NCBI RefSeq assembly: GCF_030817175.1
Contig: NZ_JAUSYY010000001.1
Span: 3,720,001 to 3,784,000, forward strand
DNA from: Agromyces ramosus
GTDB taxonomy: Bacteria; Actinomycetota; Actinomycetes; Actinomycetales; Microbacteriaceae
Reading direction: 5' to 3'
Length of the DNA: 64,000 nt
In this document: positions 29,461 through 38,163 of the stretch, piece by piece
How positions within the stretch are numbered: position 1 is the stretch's first letter
How the letters are laid out: every line of letters starts with the position of its first letter
The notes under the pieces: generated by a model
The model's input: only the letters and a program-made list of their open reading frames with translations
The model's database searches: none
Told to the model about the DNA's origin: nothing
Program-made: the position numbers and the translations under genes

Positions 29461-30546
29461 TTGACCTCAACGACGACGCCCGCCGCCGGAGCGCCCCCAC
29501 GTAGTACACGATCGACCAAGACGCCGGGTGGCGGCCTCGGGCGGTACATCCTGGTGCGAGCGCTCCTGATCATCCCGACGATCTTCATCCTCGTCACGCT
29601 CGTGTTCGTGCTGATGCGCACGACCGGTGACCCCATCACCGCCAAGCTCGGCGGCCAAGTGACCGCAGACGAGCTGCAGGAGCGCATCCACGCCGCCGGC
29701 TATGACCGACCCGTGATCGTGCAGTACCTGGAGTACCTCGGCGGGATCTTCACCGGCAACTTCGGCACGACGCTCAACAACCGCCCGGTCACCGAGGTGC
29801 TGCTGACCTACGGCACCGCGACGCTCGAGCTCGTGTTCTACTCGCTCATCGTCGCCTTCCTGATCGGCATCCCGTTCGGTCTCGTGGCCGCGTACTTCCG
29901 CGACAAGGGCCAAGACGCCGTGCTGCGCGTCTTCGCCATCCTCTGCTACGCCACGCCGGTGTTCTTCGCGGGCCTCCTGCTGAAGCTCGTGTTCGCAGTG
30001 TGGCTCAAGGTGCTGCCCGTCGCCGGACGAGCCTCGACCGGAGCGCAGATCCAGATGGAGCTGCTTCCGAACGAGACGGGGCTGTACACAATCGACGCCA
30101 TCATGACGGGAAGCCCGGCCGTACTCGGCGACGTGCTCGCCCATGCGGTGCTCCCGTCGATCGCGCTCGGCCTGCTCACCGCCGGTGTGTTCCTTCGACT
30201 CGTGCGCACGAACGTCATCGGCACGCTCTCCACCGACTACGTCGACGCGGCACGATCACGAGGGGTCAGCGAGTTCCGCCTTGTGCGCAAGCACGCCTAT
30301 CGTCCGGCGCTGATCCCGATCATCACCGTGATCGGCCTGCAGATCGCGCTGCTGCTCGGCGGTGCCGTGCTGACCGAGACGACGTTCGAGTGGAACGGGC
30401 TCGGCTTCCAGCTCTCCGAGTACCTCCAGGCCCGCGACTTCGTCGCGGTGCAGGGCATCGTCGCCCTGCTCGCCGTGATCGTCGCGCTCACCAACTTCGT
30501 CGTCGACATCATCGCGGCGCTCATCGACCCCAGGGTGAGGTACTGA
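29461..30546 (+). CDS. Peptide ABC transporter permease (DppB/OppB type)
   Basis: A 361-residue permease with six predicted helices. The first is near residues 30-50 and a large periplasmic-type loop (GDPITAKLGGQVTADELQERIHAAG) follows, as in DppB. The EAA coupling loop is DYVDAARSRGVSEFRLVRKHAYRPAL. A TTG at 29461 opens the frame and no strong ribosome-binding site is visible, so a nearby internal start cannot be excluded. The second permease begins two bases after its stop. Confidence 0.92.
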   Translation: MTSTTTPAAGAPPRSTRSTKTPGGGLGRYILVRALLIIPTIFILVTLVFVLMRTTGDPITAKLGGQVTADELQERIHAAGYDRPVIVQYLEYLGGIFTGNFGTTLNNRPVTEVLLTYGTATLELVFYSLIVAFLIGIPFGLVAAYFRDKGQDAVLRVFAILCYATPVFFAGLLLKLVFAVWLKVLPVAGRASTGAQIQMELLPNETGLYTIDAIMTGSPAVLGDVLAHAVLPSIALGLLTAGVFLRLVRTNVIGTLSTDYVDAARSRGVSEFRLVRKHAYRPALIPIITVIGLQIALLLGGAVLTETTFEWNGLGFQLSEYLQARDFVAVQGIVALLAVIVALTNFVVDIIAALIDPRVRY

Positions 30547-30547
30547 C

Positions 30548-31621
30548 ATGACGACCGACACCGCCGCACGGCCCCCGAAGCGGCTCCTCCGCGACCGCCT
30601 TCCCGTCGTCCACCAGCTGCGGCAGAGCGTCGGGTTGCAGCGAGGGATGCTCGTAACCGGACTCGTGCTCACCGCGCTCTTCGTCTTCATCGCCATCTTC
30701 GCCCCCCTCATCGCACCGTATGGCTTCGCCCAGCTCCGCGACCTCGAGGGTCCGTTCGGCAGCCAGCAACCCCCGTCGTCGGCTCACCCCTTCGGCACGA
30801 CCGTCGGCGGCTACGACGTGCTGTCGCGAACGATCTGGGGTGCGCAGACCGCGATCCTCGTGATCGTCGTCGCCGTGCTGCTCTCGATCTTCGCGGGCGT
30901 GTTCCTCGGTCTCGTTTCGGGATATTTCGGCGGATGGCTCGACCGCGTGCTCGTCGTCATCTGCGACGCGATCTACGCCTTCCCGTCGCTGCTGCTCGCG
31001 ATCGTCATGGCGATCGTGATCTCGGGCGGCCAGTCGAGCCTCTGGGGCGGCGTGCTGGCCGCCGCGATCTCGATCACGGTCGTCTTCATCCCGCAGTACT
31101 TCCGTGTCATCCGAGCAGAGACCGTGCGCATCAAGGCCGAGGCGTTCGTGGAGTCCGCGAGGGTGCTCGGCGCGTCGAACGGCCGCATCATGTTCCGCCA
31201 CGTGCTCCGGAACGCCACGCGGACCCTGCCGCTCATCTTCACGCTGAACTCGTCCGAGGCGATCCTCACACTCGCCGGGCTCGGCTTCCTGGGCTTCGGC
31301 ATCGAGCCGACTGCCGGAGCGGAGTGGGGATACGACCTCAACAAGGCCCTCTCCGACGTCTCCAGCGGGATCTGGTGGACGGCGCTGTACCCCGGACTCG
31401 CGATCGTGCTCGTGGTGCTCGGCATCACGCTCGTGGGCGAGAGCCTCAACGACCTCGCCGACCCGCGCCTGCGCGGACGCCGTCGCGTTGCGCAGTCCGC
31501 GGGCGTCGTAGCTGAGACCTCGGTCGTGCCGGGCGGCACGCTCACCGCCGGGCCGGGCGGACTCGCCGGCCTCGAAGACGGCGAATCATTCGACGAGCAC
31601 GGGATCGAGGTCAGGCGATGA
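30548..31621 (+). CDS. Peptide ABC transporter permease (DppC/OppC type)
   Basis: A 357-residue permease. An N-terminal cytoplasmic segment of about 30 residues precedes the first helix (VTGLVLTALFVFIAIFAPLIAPYG), and the EAA loop is FVESARVLGASNGRIMFRHVLRN. A Gly-rich C-terminal tail of about 50 residues (TSVVPGGTLTAGPGGLAGLEDG) extends past the usual DppC end. The stop overlaps the ATPase gene (ATGA). Confidence 0.92.
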   Translation: MTTDTAARPPKRLLRDRLPVVHQLRQSVGLQRGMLVTGLVLTALFVFIAIFAPLIAPYGFAQLRDLEGPFGSQQPPSSAHPFGTTVGGYDVLSRTIWGAQTAILVIVVAVLLSIFAGVFLGLVSGYFGGWLDRVLVVICDAIYAFPSLLLAIVMAIVISGGQSSLWGGVLAAAISITVVFIPQYFRVIRAETVRIKAEAFVESARVLGASNGRIMFRHVLRNATRTLPLIFTLNSSEAILTLAGLGFLGFGIEPTAGAEWGYDLNKALSDVSSGIWWTALYPGLAIVLVVLGITLVGESLNDLADPRLRGRRRVAQSAGVVAETSVVPGGTLTAGPGGLAGLEDGESFDEHGIEVRR

Positions 31622-33306
31622 GCACGGTGGTCGACATCAAGGGCCTGGGGATCTCGTTCTCCACGGACGCCGGGGCGGTCAAGGCGGTCGACGGCGTCTC
31701 GCTCTCCGTCGAGCGCGGTGAGGTGCTGGCGATCGTCGGTGAATCCGGCAGCGGCAAGACCGTCACCGCGAAGGCCATCCTCGGCCTCTTGCCCGAGACC
31801 GCGACCGCGAGCGGCGCGGTGATCCTCTCGAACAAGGCCGGCACCTCGACGCACGACGTGGTGTCGATCCCGAAGCGCGAGCTGCGCGGCCTCCGCGGCA
31901 CCGACGTCGCGATGATCTTCCAGGAACCGTCGACGGCGCTGAATCCCGTGTACACCGTCGGGTGGCAGATCATCGAGGGTCTCCGCGCCCACACCGACAT
32001 CTCGAAGAAGGACGCCCGGGCGAAGGCGATCGAGATCCTCGGCCGGGTCGGCATCCCCGACCCCGAGTCGCGGATCGATCACTACCCGCACCAGTTCTCG
32101 GGCGGCCAGAAGCAGCGTGTGGTCATCGCGATGGCGCTCGTGCTCGACCCGGGGCTCATCGTCGCCGACGAGCCGACGACGGCGCTCGACGTCACGGTCC
32201 AAGCCGAGATCCTCGACCTCCTGCGTCGCTGTCGCGACGAATTCGGCATGGGCATCGTGCTCATCACCCACAACATGGGAGTCGTCGCCGACCTCGCCGA
32301 CCGGGTCGCGGTGATGTACCAGGGCAAGGTCGTGGAAGAGGCAGACGCGGAGACGCTCTTCGCCTCACCGCAGGCCGAATACACGAAGGCCCTGCTCGCC
32401 GCGGTGCCGTACGTCGGCACCGGCACCGCGAGCGCCGTGGCGCGCGTGGAGGCGCGCTCGGCCGACTGGTTGGAACAGCCGCCCGTCGTCGAGGCATCCG
32501 GGCTCGAGATCGTCTACCCGGGTCGATTCGGTCGCCCTGGGTTCCGGGCCGTCGACGGCGTGGACTTCGTCATTCGTCCGGGCGAGGTACTCGGCCTCGT
32601 CGGCGAATCCGGGTCGGGCAAGACCACGATCGGACGTGCGATCGCCGGGCTGACCAAGGTGTCGGGCGGTTCCCTCCGGGTGCTCGACCACGAGATGAAC
32701 GGGATTCGCGAGCGTCAGTTCCGGCCCGCGCGCAGCCGCCTCGGGTTCGTGTTCCAAGACCCCGCGTCGAGCTTCAACCCGCTGCTCACGATCGCCGAGT
32801 GCGTCGCCGAGCCCCTCATCATCGACCGGCGTGCCGAGAACGCAGCAGGGGCCAGGCAACGCGTCGACGAGCTGCTCGAGGCCGTGCAGCTTCCGCGTGC
32901 CTACGGCGACCGCTATCCGCATGAGCTGAGCGGCGGCCAGCGCCAGCGCGCGAGCCTTGCGCGTGCGCTCGCCCTCGAGCCCGAGCTGCTCATCGCCGAC
33001 GAACCGACCTCGGCGCTCGACGTCTCGGTGCAGGCGCGGGTGCTCGAGCTGTTCGCCGAGCTCCAGCGCGAGTTCGGCTTCGCCTGCCTCTTCATCAGCC
33101 ACGACCTGGCCGTCGTCGACATCCTCGCCGACCGCATCGCGGTGATGTACCGCGGCCAGCTCGTCGAGGAGGGGACCGGTGCCGAGGTGCTGGGCGCTCC
33201 GTCCGACCCGTACACCCAACGGCTGCTCGCCTCGCTGCCGGTGCCCGATCCGGTCGCGCAGGCCGAACGCCGAGAGGAACTTCGCCGACTTCGGGAGGCG
33301 GGTTGA
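31618..33306 (+). CDS. Fused dipeptide/oligopeptide ABC transporter ATPase (DppD-DppF type)
   Basis: A 562-residue protein with two complete ATPase domains. Domain 1 has Walker A GESGSGKT near residue 42, signature FSGGQKQR and Walker B LIVADEPTTALD. Domain 2 starts near residue 290 with a second GESGSGKT, LSGGQRQR and LLIADEPTSALD. Each is followed by the oligopeptide-transporter C-terminal extension (SPQAEYTKALLAAVP and APSDPYTQRLLASLPVP). One chain therefore supplies both nucleotide-binding sites of the importer. Confidence 0.95.
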   Translation: MSTVVDIKGLGISFSTDAGAVKAVDGVSLSVERGEVLAIVGESGSGKTVTAKAILGLLPETATASGAVILSNKAGTSTHDVVSIPKRELRGLRGTDVAMIFQEPSTALNPVYTVGWQIIEGLRAHTDISKKDARAKAIEILGRVGIPDPESRIDHYPHQFSGGQKQRVVIAMALVLDPGLIVADEPTTALDVTVQAEILDLLRRCRDEFGMGIVLITHNMGVVADLADRVAVMYQGKVVEEADAETLFASPQAEYTKALLAAVPYVGTGTASAVARVEARSADWLEQPPVVEASGLEIVYPGRFGRPGFRAVDGVDFVIRPGEVLGLVGESGSGKTTIGRAIAGLTKVSGGSLRVLDHEMNGIRERQFRPARSRLGFVFQDPASSFNPLLTIAECVAEPLIIDRRAENAAGARQRVDELLEAVQLPRAYGDRYPHELSGGQRQRASLARALALEPELLIADEPTSALDVSVQARVLELFAELQREFGFACLFISHDLAVVDILADRIAVMYRGQLVEEGTGAEVLGAPSDPYTQRLLASLPVPDPVAQAERREELRRLREAG

Positions 33307-34163
33307 TGGGCGCCGCCGCGCACGGCTTTCCAATTCGATTGAGCGACCTTTCGCTCGAGTACCCGGCGCACGGCCCGAGCCCCGCGCACGTGGCACTGCG
33401 CGGCCTCACGCTCACGGTGGCTCCCGGAGAGGTGCTGGGGGTGCTCGGCAGCGCGGGCAGCGGCAAGAGCACGCTCGCGAAGGTGCTGTCGGGTGCGGCG
33501 TTCGAGCCGCGATCGGGCGAGGTGCAGCCGGTGATCACGGGGGGCGACGCGAACGTGCTCGGGTATGCGTTGCGGGGGATTCCGAAGCGGAAGGTGCCCG
33601 AGTACCGCTTCCATGTCGGCTACCTCCAGCAGGACGCCGCATCCACCCTGCCGGCCGACCGGACGATCGCGGAGATCATCGGCGAGCCGATCCTCGAGCG
33701 CGACCGCCGGTACAACGCGAAGGCGCTCGCGACGCGCGTCGCGACGATGCTCGACTCCGTGCGGCTTCCGCTCGGCATGCTCGAGCAGTACCCCTACGAG
33801 CTGAGTGGCGGGCAGCGGCAGCGAGTGGCGGTCGCGCGAGCGCTCGTGCTGGGGCCATCGGTGCTGATCGCCGACGAGCCGACGGCCGGCATCGACCTCA
33901 CGGTGCGCGACGCGGTCGCGCAGCTCATCGGCGAGCTTCGCGCGCATCACGCGTTCTCAGCGATCATCATCAGCCACGACCTGCCCGTGCTGCGGAGCAC
34001 CGTCGATCGCATCGCCGTGCTCGACCGCGGTGAGCTCGCCGCGATCGGCACGATCGATGAGGTCTTCGACGACCCGCGCCACCCGTACGTGATGGCACTG
34101 GCGGGCGCGCTCGACGCGGGCCATGCCGTGACCGACGATCTCGAGCCGGACTTTCCGGCGTGA
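33306..34163 (+). CDS. Additional ABC transporter ATP-binding protein in the peptide-importer operon
   Basis: A 285-residue ATPase with Walker A GSAGSGKST, signature LSGGQRQR and Walker B LIADEPTAGIDL. It ends DDPRHPYVMALAGALDAG, resembling the DppD/DppF C-terminal tail. Its start overlaps the previous stop (TGATG). Because the upstream gene already encodes both ATPase halves, this third domain is surplus. It could replace one half for another substrate, serve another permease, or regulate. Its own permease is not present. Confidence 0.88.
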   Translation: MGAAAHGFPIRLSDLSLEYPAHGPSPAHVALRGLTLTVAPGEVLGVLGSAGSGKSTLAKVLSGAAFEPRSGEVQPVITGGDANVLGYALRGIPKRKVPEYRFHVGYLQQDAASTLPADRTIAEIIGEPILERDRRYNAKALATRVATMLDSVRLPLGMLEQYPYELSGGQRQRVAVARALVLGPSVLIADEPTAGIDLTVRDAVAQLIGELRAHHAFSAIIISHDLPVLRSTVDRIAVLDRGELAAIGTIDEVFDDPRHPYVMALAGALDAGHAVTDDLEPDFPA

Positions 34164-35173
34164 CCGATGCCGCCGAGCCGGCGCCGCGTCCACGACACCG
34201 ACCCGTCGTGGCCGACGAGCCCGGCGACATCGAGCCGGCGTCGGTGACGCCGGGTCCGATCGCGGTCGTCCCGACAGCGGAGCCCCCACTCGTGGCCGCC
34301 GTGCAGCGCGAGGGCGGAACGGTGGCGCCGCTCTCCGCGTCGACCCGCGGCATCGTGTGGACGGCGGCATCCGGTGCCGACTCCCTCGGCCGATTGCTGC
34401 ACGACCACCCCCACGTCTCGTGGGTGCAGCTGCCGTGGGCAGGAGTCGACGCCTTCGCCGACCTGTTGGCGTCGGCTCGCGACGACGGGCGCGTCTGGAC
34501 GAGTGCGAAGGGCGCCTATGCGCAGCCCGTCGCCGAGCACGCCCTCATGCTGGCCCTCTCGCTCGCCCGCGTGTTGCCGCGGCGTGTGGCGGCACACACC
34601 TGGGAGGCCGACGAGGTCGGACGCACGCTCTATGGCGCCGAGGTCGTCATCGTCGGTGCGGGTGGCATCGCGGTGGAGGTCCTTCGGCTGCTCGAGCCGT
34701 TCGGCGTGCACGCGACCGTCGTGCGACGGCGCGCGATGCCGGTTGCCGGCGCCTCCCGCACGGTGACCGTCGCCGAGCTCGGCTCCGTACTCGCGAGCGC
34801 CGAGGTGCTGTTCGTCGCCGCGGCGCTGACGCGCGGGTCTCGAGGGCTCATCGGTCGCGCCGAGCTGGAGCGCATGCCGCGCGGGGCATTGCTCGTGAAC
34901 GTGGCTCGTGGCGGCCTCGTCGACTCCGAGGCCCTGCTCGACGCGCTCGAGACCGGCCGGATCGGCGGTGCCGGGCTCGACGTGACCGATCCCGAGCCGC
35001 TGCCCGACGGGCACCCGCTCTGGACGGCGCCGAACTGCATCGTCACGCCGCACGTGGCCGATACCCACGCGATGACCGTGCCCCTGTATGCCGAGCGAAT
35101 CGCCCGCAACACCCGAGCGTTCCTCGGCGATGGGCGCTTCGAGGGCCGCATCGACCTCGCCGCCGGGTACTGA
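34160..35173 (+). CDS. D-isomer specific 2-hydroxyacid dehydrogenase
   Basis: A 337-residue NAD(P)-dependent dehydrogenase. An atypical disordered N-terminus (about 30 residues rich in Pro and Glu) precedes a shortened substrate domain. The NAD-binding fold has VVIVGAGGIAVEVL, the catalytic arginine is in LLVNVARGGLVDSEAL, the glutamate in TDPEPLPDGHPL, and the histidine in IVTPHVADTH. Members reduce 2-keto acids to D-hydroxyacids or the reverse. It overlaps the ATPase gene by four bases (GTGA), so it belongs to the transporter operon. The substrate is unknown. Confidence 0.88.
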   Translation: MTDAAEPAPRPRHRPVVADEPGDIEPASVTPGPIAVVPTAEPPLVAAVQREGGTVAPLSASTRGIVWTAASGADSLGRLLHDHPHVSWVQLPWAGVDAFADLLASARDDGRVWTSAKGAYAQPVAEHALMLALSLARVLPRRVAAHTWEADEVGRTLYGAEVVIVGAGGIAVEVLRLLEPFGVHATVVRRRAMPVAGASRTVTVAELGSVLASAEVLFVAAALTRGSRGLIGRAELERMPRGALLVNVARGGLVDSEALLDALETGRIGGAGLDVTDPEPLPDGHPLWTAPNCIVTPHVADTHAMTVPLYAERIARNTRAFLGDGRFEGRIDLAAGY

Positions 35174-35216
35174 CGCGAGCCAGGCGGCGCGCGGCCCGGC
35201 CAGCGGCGGCCGTGAA

Positions 35217-35246
35217 TTGGGAGTCGGGGCATCCCTTTGCTAGAGT
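35217..35246 (+). promoter_or_regulatory. Promoter of tRNA-Asn
   Basis: TTGGGA (35217-35222) and TAGAGT (35241-35246) are separated by 18 bases and end 19 bases before the mature tRNA 5' end. Confidence 0.7.
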
Positions 35247-35265
35247 ATCGATGCTGAACAAGCGA

Positions 35266-35338
35266 TCCTCCATAGCTCAATTGGCAGAGCAATCGGCTGT
35301 TAACCGATAGGTTCTTGGTTCGAGTCCAAGTGGGGGAG
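35266..35338 (+). tRNA. tRNA-Asn (anticodon GTT)
   Basis: A 73-base cloverleaf. Acceptor TCCTCCA pairs with TGGGGGA (one wobble), the anticodon stem is ATCGG/CCGAT with loop CTGTTAA and anticodon GTT at 35299-35301, and the T arm is CTTGG-TTCGAGT-CCAAG. The discriminator is G and no CCA is encoded. Confidence 0.97.
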
Positions 35339-35344
35339 CGTACA

Positions 35345-35370
35345 GGGCCGTCCGGGCGACCGGGCGGCCC
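35345..35370 (+). terminator. Terminator after tRNA-Asn
   Basis: GGGCCGTCCGG (35345-35355) pairs with CCGGGCGGCCC (35360-35370) over 11 positions with one wobble and a GCGA loop, starting seven bases after the tRNA. Confidence 0.65.
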
Positions 35371-35391
35371 TTCGTCGACTCGGGAGGAATC

Positions 35392-36156
35392 GTGCACGAG
35401 CGTCCGGATGCCGCGCCGGCCGGCGCATCCGATCCCGAGCGTGGCGTGGCCGACGCCGTCGCCGACCCGGCCACGCAGTCGGGCCGCGCGGTGCGCGACA
35501 GCCTCGCGGTCGGCCTCGCGACCGCCGTCTACGGGATCTCATTCGGGGCACTGGCAGTGGCGGCCGGCCTCGACGTGTGGCAGACCTGCTTCCTGAGCCT
35601 CGTGATGTTCACCGGCGGCTCGCAGTTCGCGCTCGTCGGCGTGCTCGCGAGCGGCGGCGCGGCGGCCGGCGGCGCGGCCATCGCGACCGCGGCGATGCTC
35701 GGCATCCGAAATGTCGTCTACGGCATGCGCATGAAGCCGATCGTCGATGACGGCCGGGCTTGGCGCCGCATCGCAGCCGCCTGGATCACGATCGACGAGT
35801 CGACCGCGGTCGCGCTCGCGCAATCGAGCGATCGGGCCGCACGCGTCGGCTTCTGGGTGACGGGTCTGGTCATCTTCGCCGGGTGGAACCTCATGACGCT
35901 CGCTGGTGCGCTCATCGGCGACGCGCTCGGCGACACGAGTGCGTGGGGACTGGATGCCGCGGCCGCAGCTGCATTCCTGGGGCTCCTGTGGCCCCGCCTG
36001 AAGCGGTTCCAGGCCGGCGCCGTGGCGGTCGCCGCTGCGCTCCTCGCGACGCTCACGACACCGGTGCTGATGCCGGGGCTGCCGGTGCTCGTCGCCGCGC
36101 TCGTCGCGATCGTCGTCGGCTGGTTCGACCTCGGCGGTAGGCGGACTGCAGCATGA
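35392..36156 (+). CDS. azlC: AzlC family branched-chain amino acid exporter subunit
   Basis: A 254-residue membrane protein. After a 35-residue polar N-terminus it shows the AzlC core: YGISFGALAVAAGLDVWQTCFLSLVMFTGGSQFALVG, then LGIRNVVYGMRM and DESTAVALAQS. AzlC and AzlD form a two-component exporter for branched-chain amino acids. GTG at 35392 has GGGAGGAATC directly upstream. It overlaps azlD by four bases. Confidence 0.93.
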   Translation: MHERPDAAPAGASDPERGVADAVADPATQSGRAVRDSLAVGLATAVYGISFGALAVAAGLDVWQTCFLSLVMFTGGSQFALVGVLASGGAAAGGAAIATAAMLGIRNVVYGMRMKPIVDDGRAWRRIAAAWITIDESTAVALAQSSDRAARVGFWVTGLVIFAGWNLMTLAGALIGDALGDTSAWGLDAAAAAAFLGLLWPRLKRFQAGAVAVAAALLATLTTPVLMPGLPVLVAALVAIVVGWFDLGGRRTAA

Positions 36157-36458
36157 CGACCTGGCACATCATCCTCATCGCCTCGGCGGCGACCCTCGCG
36201 CTGAAGCTGGCCGGCCACCTGGTGCCGGCGGGCTTCCTCGAGCGCGAACGCCCGGCCCGCATCGCCGACCTGCTGACGGTGGCGCTGCTCGCCGCACTCA
36301 TCGCCGTGCAGACGCTCGGCGTCGGCCAGGCGATCGTCGTCGACGCGCGGGTGCCTGCCGTGATCGTCGCAGCGGCGCTCTACGCCCTGCGGGTGCCGTT
36401 CGTCATCGTGGTGGCGGTGGCCGCCGCCGTCGCCGCCGGAATCCGCGCCCTGGTCTGA
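36153..36458 (+). CDS. azlD: AzlD domain-containing protein
   Basis: A 101-residue small membrane subunit with three to four helices, including LKLAGHLVPAGFLERERPARIADLLTVALLAAL, typical of AzlD. The ATGA overlap with azlC shows they are made together. Confidence 0.92.
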   Translation: MTTWHIILIASAATLALKLAGHLVPAGFLERERPARIADLLTVALLAALIAVQTLGVGQAIVVDARVPAVIVAAALYALRVPFVIVVAVAAAVAAGIRALV

Positions 36459-36492
36459 GCGAACACGAGCCGGGACATCCGCTCGGCGTGCC

Positions 36493-37059
36493 TCACCCCT
36501 CGAGGTCGTCGACGCCCGGCATCCACTGCTCGCCAGGCTTGCCCCAGCCGACCTTGCGGTTGATCTTCGCCACGATGCGCTGGTCGCGATGGCTCAGCCG
36601 GTCGAGGTAGAGGATGCCGTCGAGGTGGTCGTACTCGTGCTGGAAGATGCGAGCGAGCCATCCCTCGGCCTCGATCTCGAACCGCTCGCCGGCAAGGTCG
36701 GTCGCCCGAAGGATCGCACGTTCTGCGCGGCGCAGGCCGAAGCGCTCGCCGGGGTACGAGAGGCACCCCTCGGACTCCTCGTCGAGATCGGGGTCGCCCG
36801 GCGGCGGAGGCGAGATCCACAGCTCGGGGTTGATCGCGACGCCGCGCCACCGCGTGCCCTGCTCGTCGACCCAGCCATAGGTGAAGACGCGAAGCGGTAC
36901 CCCGATCTGGGGAGCCGCGAGTCCGACGCCCGGCGCGGCATCCATCGTCTCGTAGAGGTCGCGCACGAGACCCCGGATCTCGTCGTCGATCGCCTCGACG
37001 GGGGAGGCGGGGGAGTGGAGCACCGGGTCGCCGGTGATGCGAATGGGGAGCACGGCCAT
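36493..37059 (-). CDS. def: Peptide deformylase
   Basis: A 188-residue metalloenzyme with all three motifs: GVGLAAPQIGVPL (motif 1), EGCLSYPGE (motif 2, with a Cys metal ligand) and QHEYDHLDG (motif 3, HExxH-type). It removes the formyl group from nascent proteins. ATG 37059 is chosen because TATCCT lies six bases upstream as a leaderless -10 box (37066-37071, minus strand); an ORF extension to 37083 overlaps that box. Confidence 0.95.
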   Translation of the reverse strand: MAVLPIRITGDPVLHSPASPVEAIDDEIRGLVRDLYETMDAAPGVGLAAPQIGVPLRVFTYGWVDEQGTRWRGVAINPELWISPPPPGDPDLDEESEGCLSYPGERFGLRRAERAILRATDLAGERFEIEAEGWLARIFQHEYDHLDGILYLDRLSHRDQRIVAKINRKVGWGKPGEQWMPGVDDLEG

Positions 37060-37065
37060 TCGCCA

Positions 37066-37093
37066 AGGATATCCATGAGGCAACAGGTAGGGT
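37066..37093. promoter_or_regulatory. Back-to-back leaderless promoters of def and the DMT transporter
   Basis: On the minus strand TATCCT (37071-37066) is six bases from the def ATG. On the plus strand TAGGGT (37088-37093) is seven bases from the transporter GTG at 37101. The two -10 boxes are only 16 bases apart, so the -35 regions must interleave. Confidence 0.55.
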
Positions 37094-37100
37094 CGAGGAC

Positions 37101-38018
37101 GTGGAACCGGACCTGAGCGAGCTCACCGAGCAGATCGCCCTCGACCCCTCTCAGTTCATCGGCATCCCGCTGGCGCTCATCGGCGCAGTATTTCTGTCGC
37201 TCGGTGCGCAATTCCAGCATCGCGGTGTCGTGAAGGTCGAGGCGTACACCGCCGACACGTTGGGCAAGGGGCTGAATCCCAAGCAGCTTGGGCTGCTGCT
37301 TGCGCGGCCATCCTGGGTCGTCGGCACCCTCATGCTCGGCTTGGCGATTCTCTTCCAGCTCGGCAGCCTCTACTTCTCGCCGCTCATCGTCGTGCAGCCG
37401 CTCGGCGCGATCGCGCTCGTGATCACGTCGATCGTCAACTCGCGAGTGAACCACGTACAGTTGAACCACAAGTCGATCATCGCGATCGTCATGTGCGTCG
37501 GCGGCGTGTTCCTCTTCGTCGGCGTTGCGGCGTTCACCGCCGTCAACAAGCCGGTCACCGACCGGCAGCTCATCACGATTCTCATCGTCCTGGCCGTCGT
37601 GCTCGCCGCGGCAGGCCTCGCGTTCGCCCTGTTCCGCCTGCACATCCGCGCGATCTTCTACGTCATCATGGCGGGCGTGCTCTACGGCTTCGTCGCGACC
37701 CTCGCGAAGGTCGTGCTCGTCCGCCTGCAGCAGGGCGAGTTCGACTGGCTCACCACCGTCTGCGTGGTGGCGCTGCTCCTGGCCACCGCGCTCGGAGCCT
37801 ACTTCGTGCAGAACGCCTATGCGTCGGGCCCGCCCGACCTCGTCATCGCGGGCCTCACCGTCGTCGATCCGATGGTCGCGGTCGCGATCGGCATCGTCGT
37901 GCTCGGCGAGGCGTCGCAGGCGCCGCCGTGGGCGATCGGCGTGTTCATCCTCTCTGGCGTGATCGCCATGTGGGGCGTGTTCCAGCTCGCTCGAAACCAC
38001 CCGCAGACGCGCCTCTGA
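37101..38018 (+). CDS. DMT/NIPA-like family transporter
   Basis: A 305-residue protein with nine to ten hydrophobic helices. The first helix region (GIPLALIGAVFLSLGAQFQHRGVVKVE) and LARPSWVVGTLMLGLAILFQLGSLYFSPLIVVQPLGAIALV resemble the NIPA branch of the drug/metabolite transporter superfamily, several members of which transport magnesium. The specific substrate cannot be read from the sequence. GTG at 37101 is preceded by a leaderless-type -10 box. Confidence 0.85.
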   Translation: MEPDLSELTEQIALDPSQFIGIPLALIGAVFLSLGAQFQHRGVVKVEAYTADTLGKGLNPKQLGLLLARPSWVVGTLMLGLAILFQLGSLYFSPLIVVQPLGAIALVITSIVNSRVNHVQLNHKSIIAIVMCVGGVFLFVGVAAFTAVNKPVTDRQLITILIVLAVVLAAAGLAFALFRLHIRAIFYVIMAGVLYGFVATLAKVVLVRLQQGEFDWLTTVCVVALLLATALGAYFVQNAYASGPPDLVIAGLTVVDPMVAVAIGIVVLGEASQAPPWAIGVFILSGVIAMWGVFQLARNHPQTRL

Positions 38019-38163
38019 TCCGAGCCGACCGGCCTGTGCAGTACGGCCATCGCGGTCGCGCTGCGTAGACTATCGTCGGATTCAGCTCGCGCGCCAACCC
38101 TGTGTCGCGGCACCCGCGAGGGCCGACCGCCCCGACTCCCCGAACTGTGAGGACCAACTCCAC

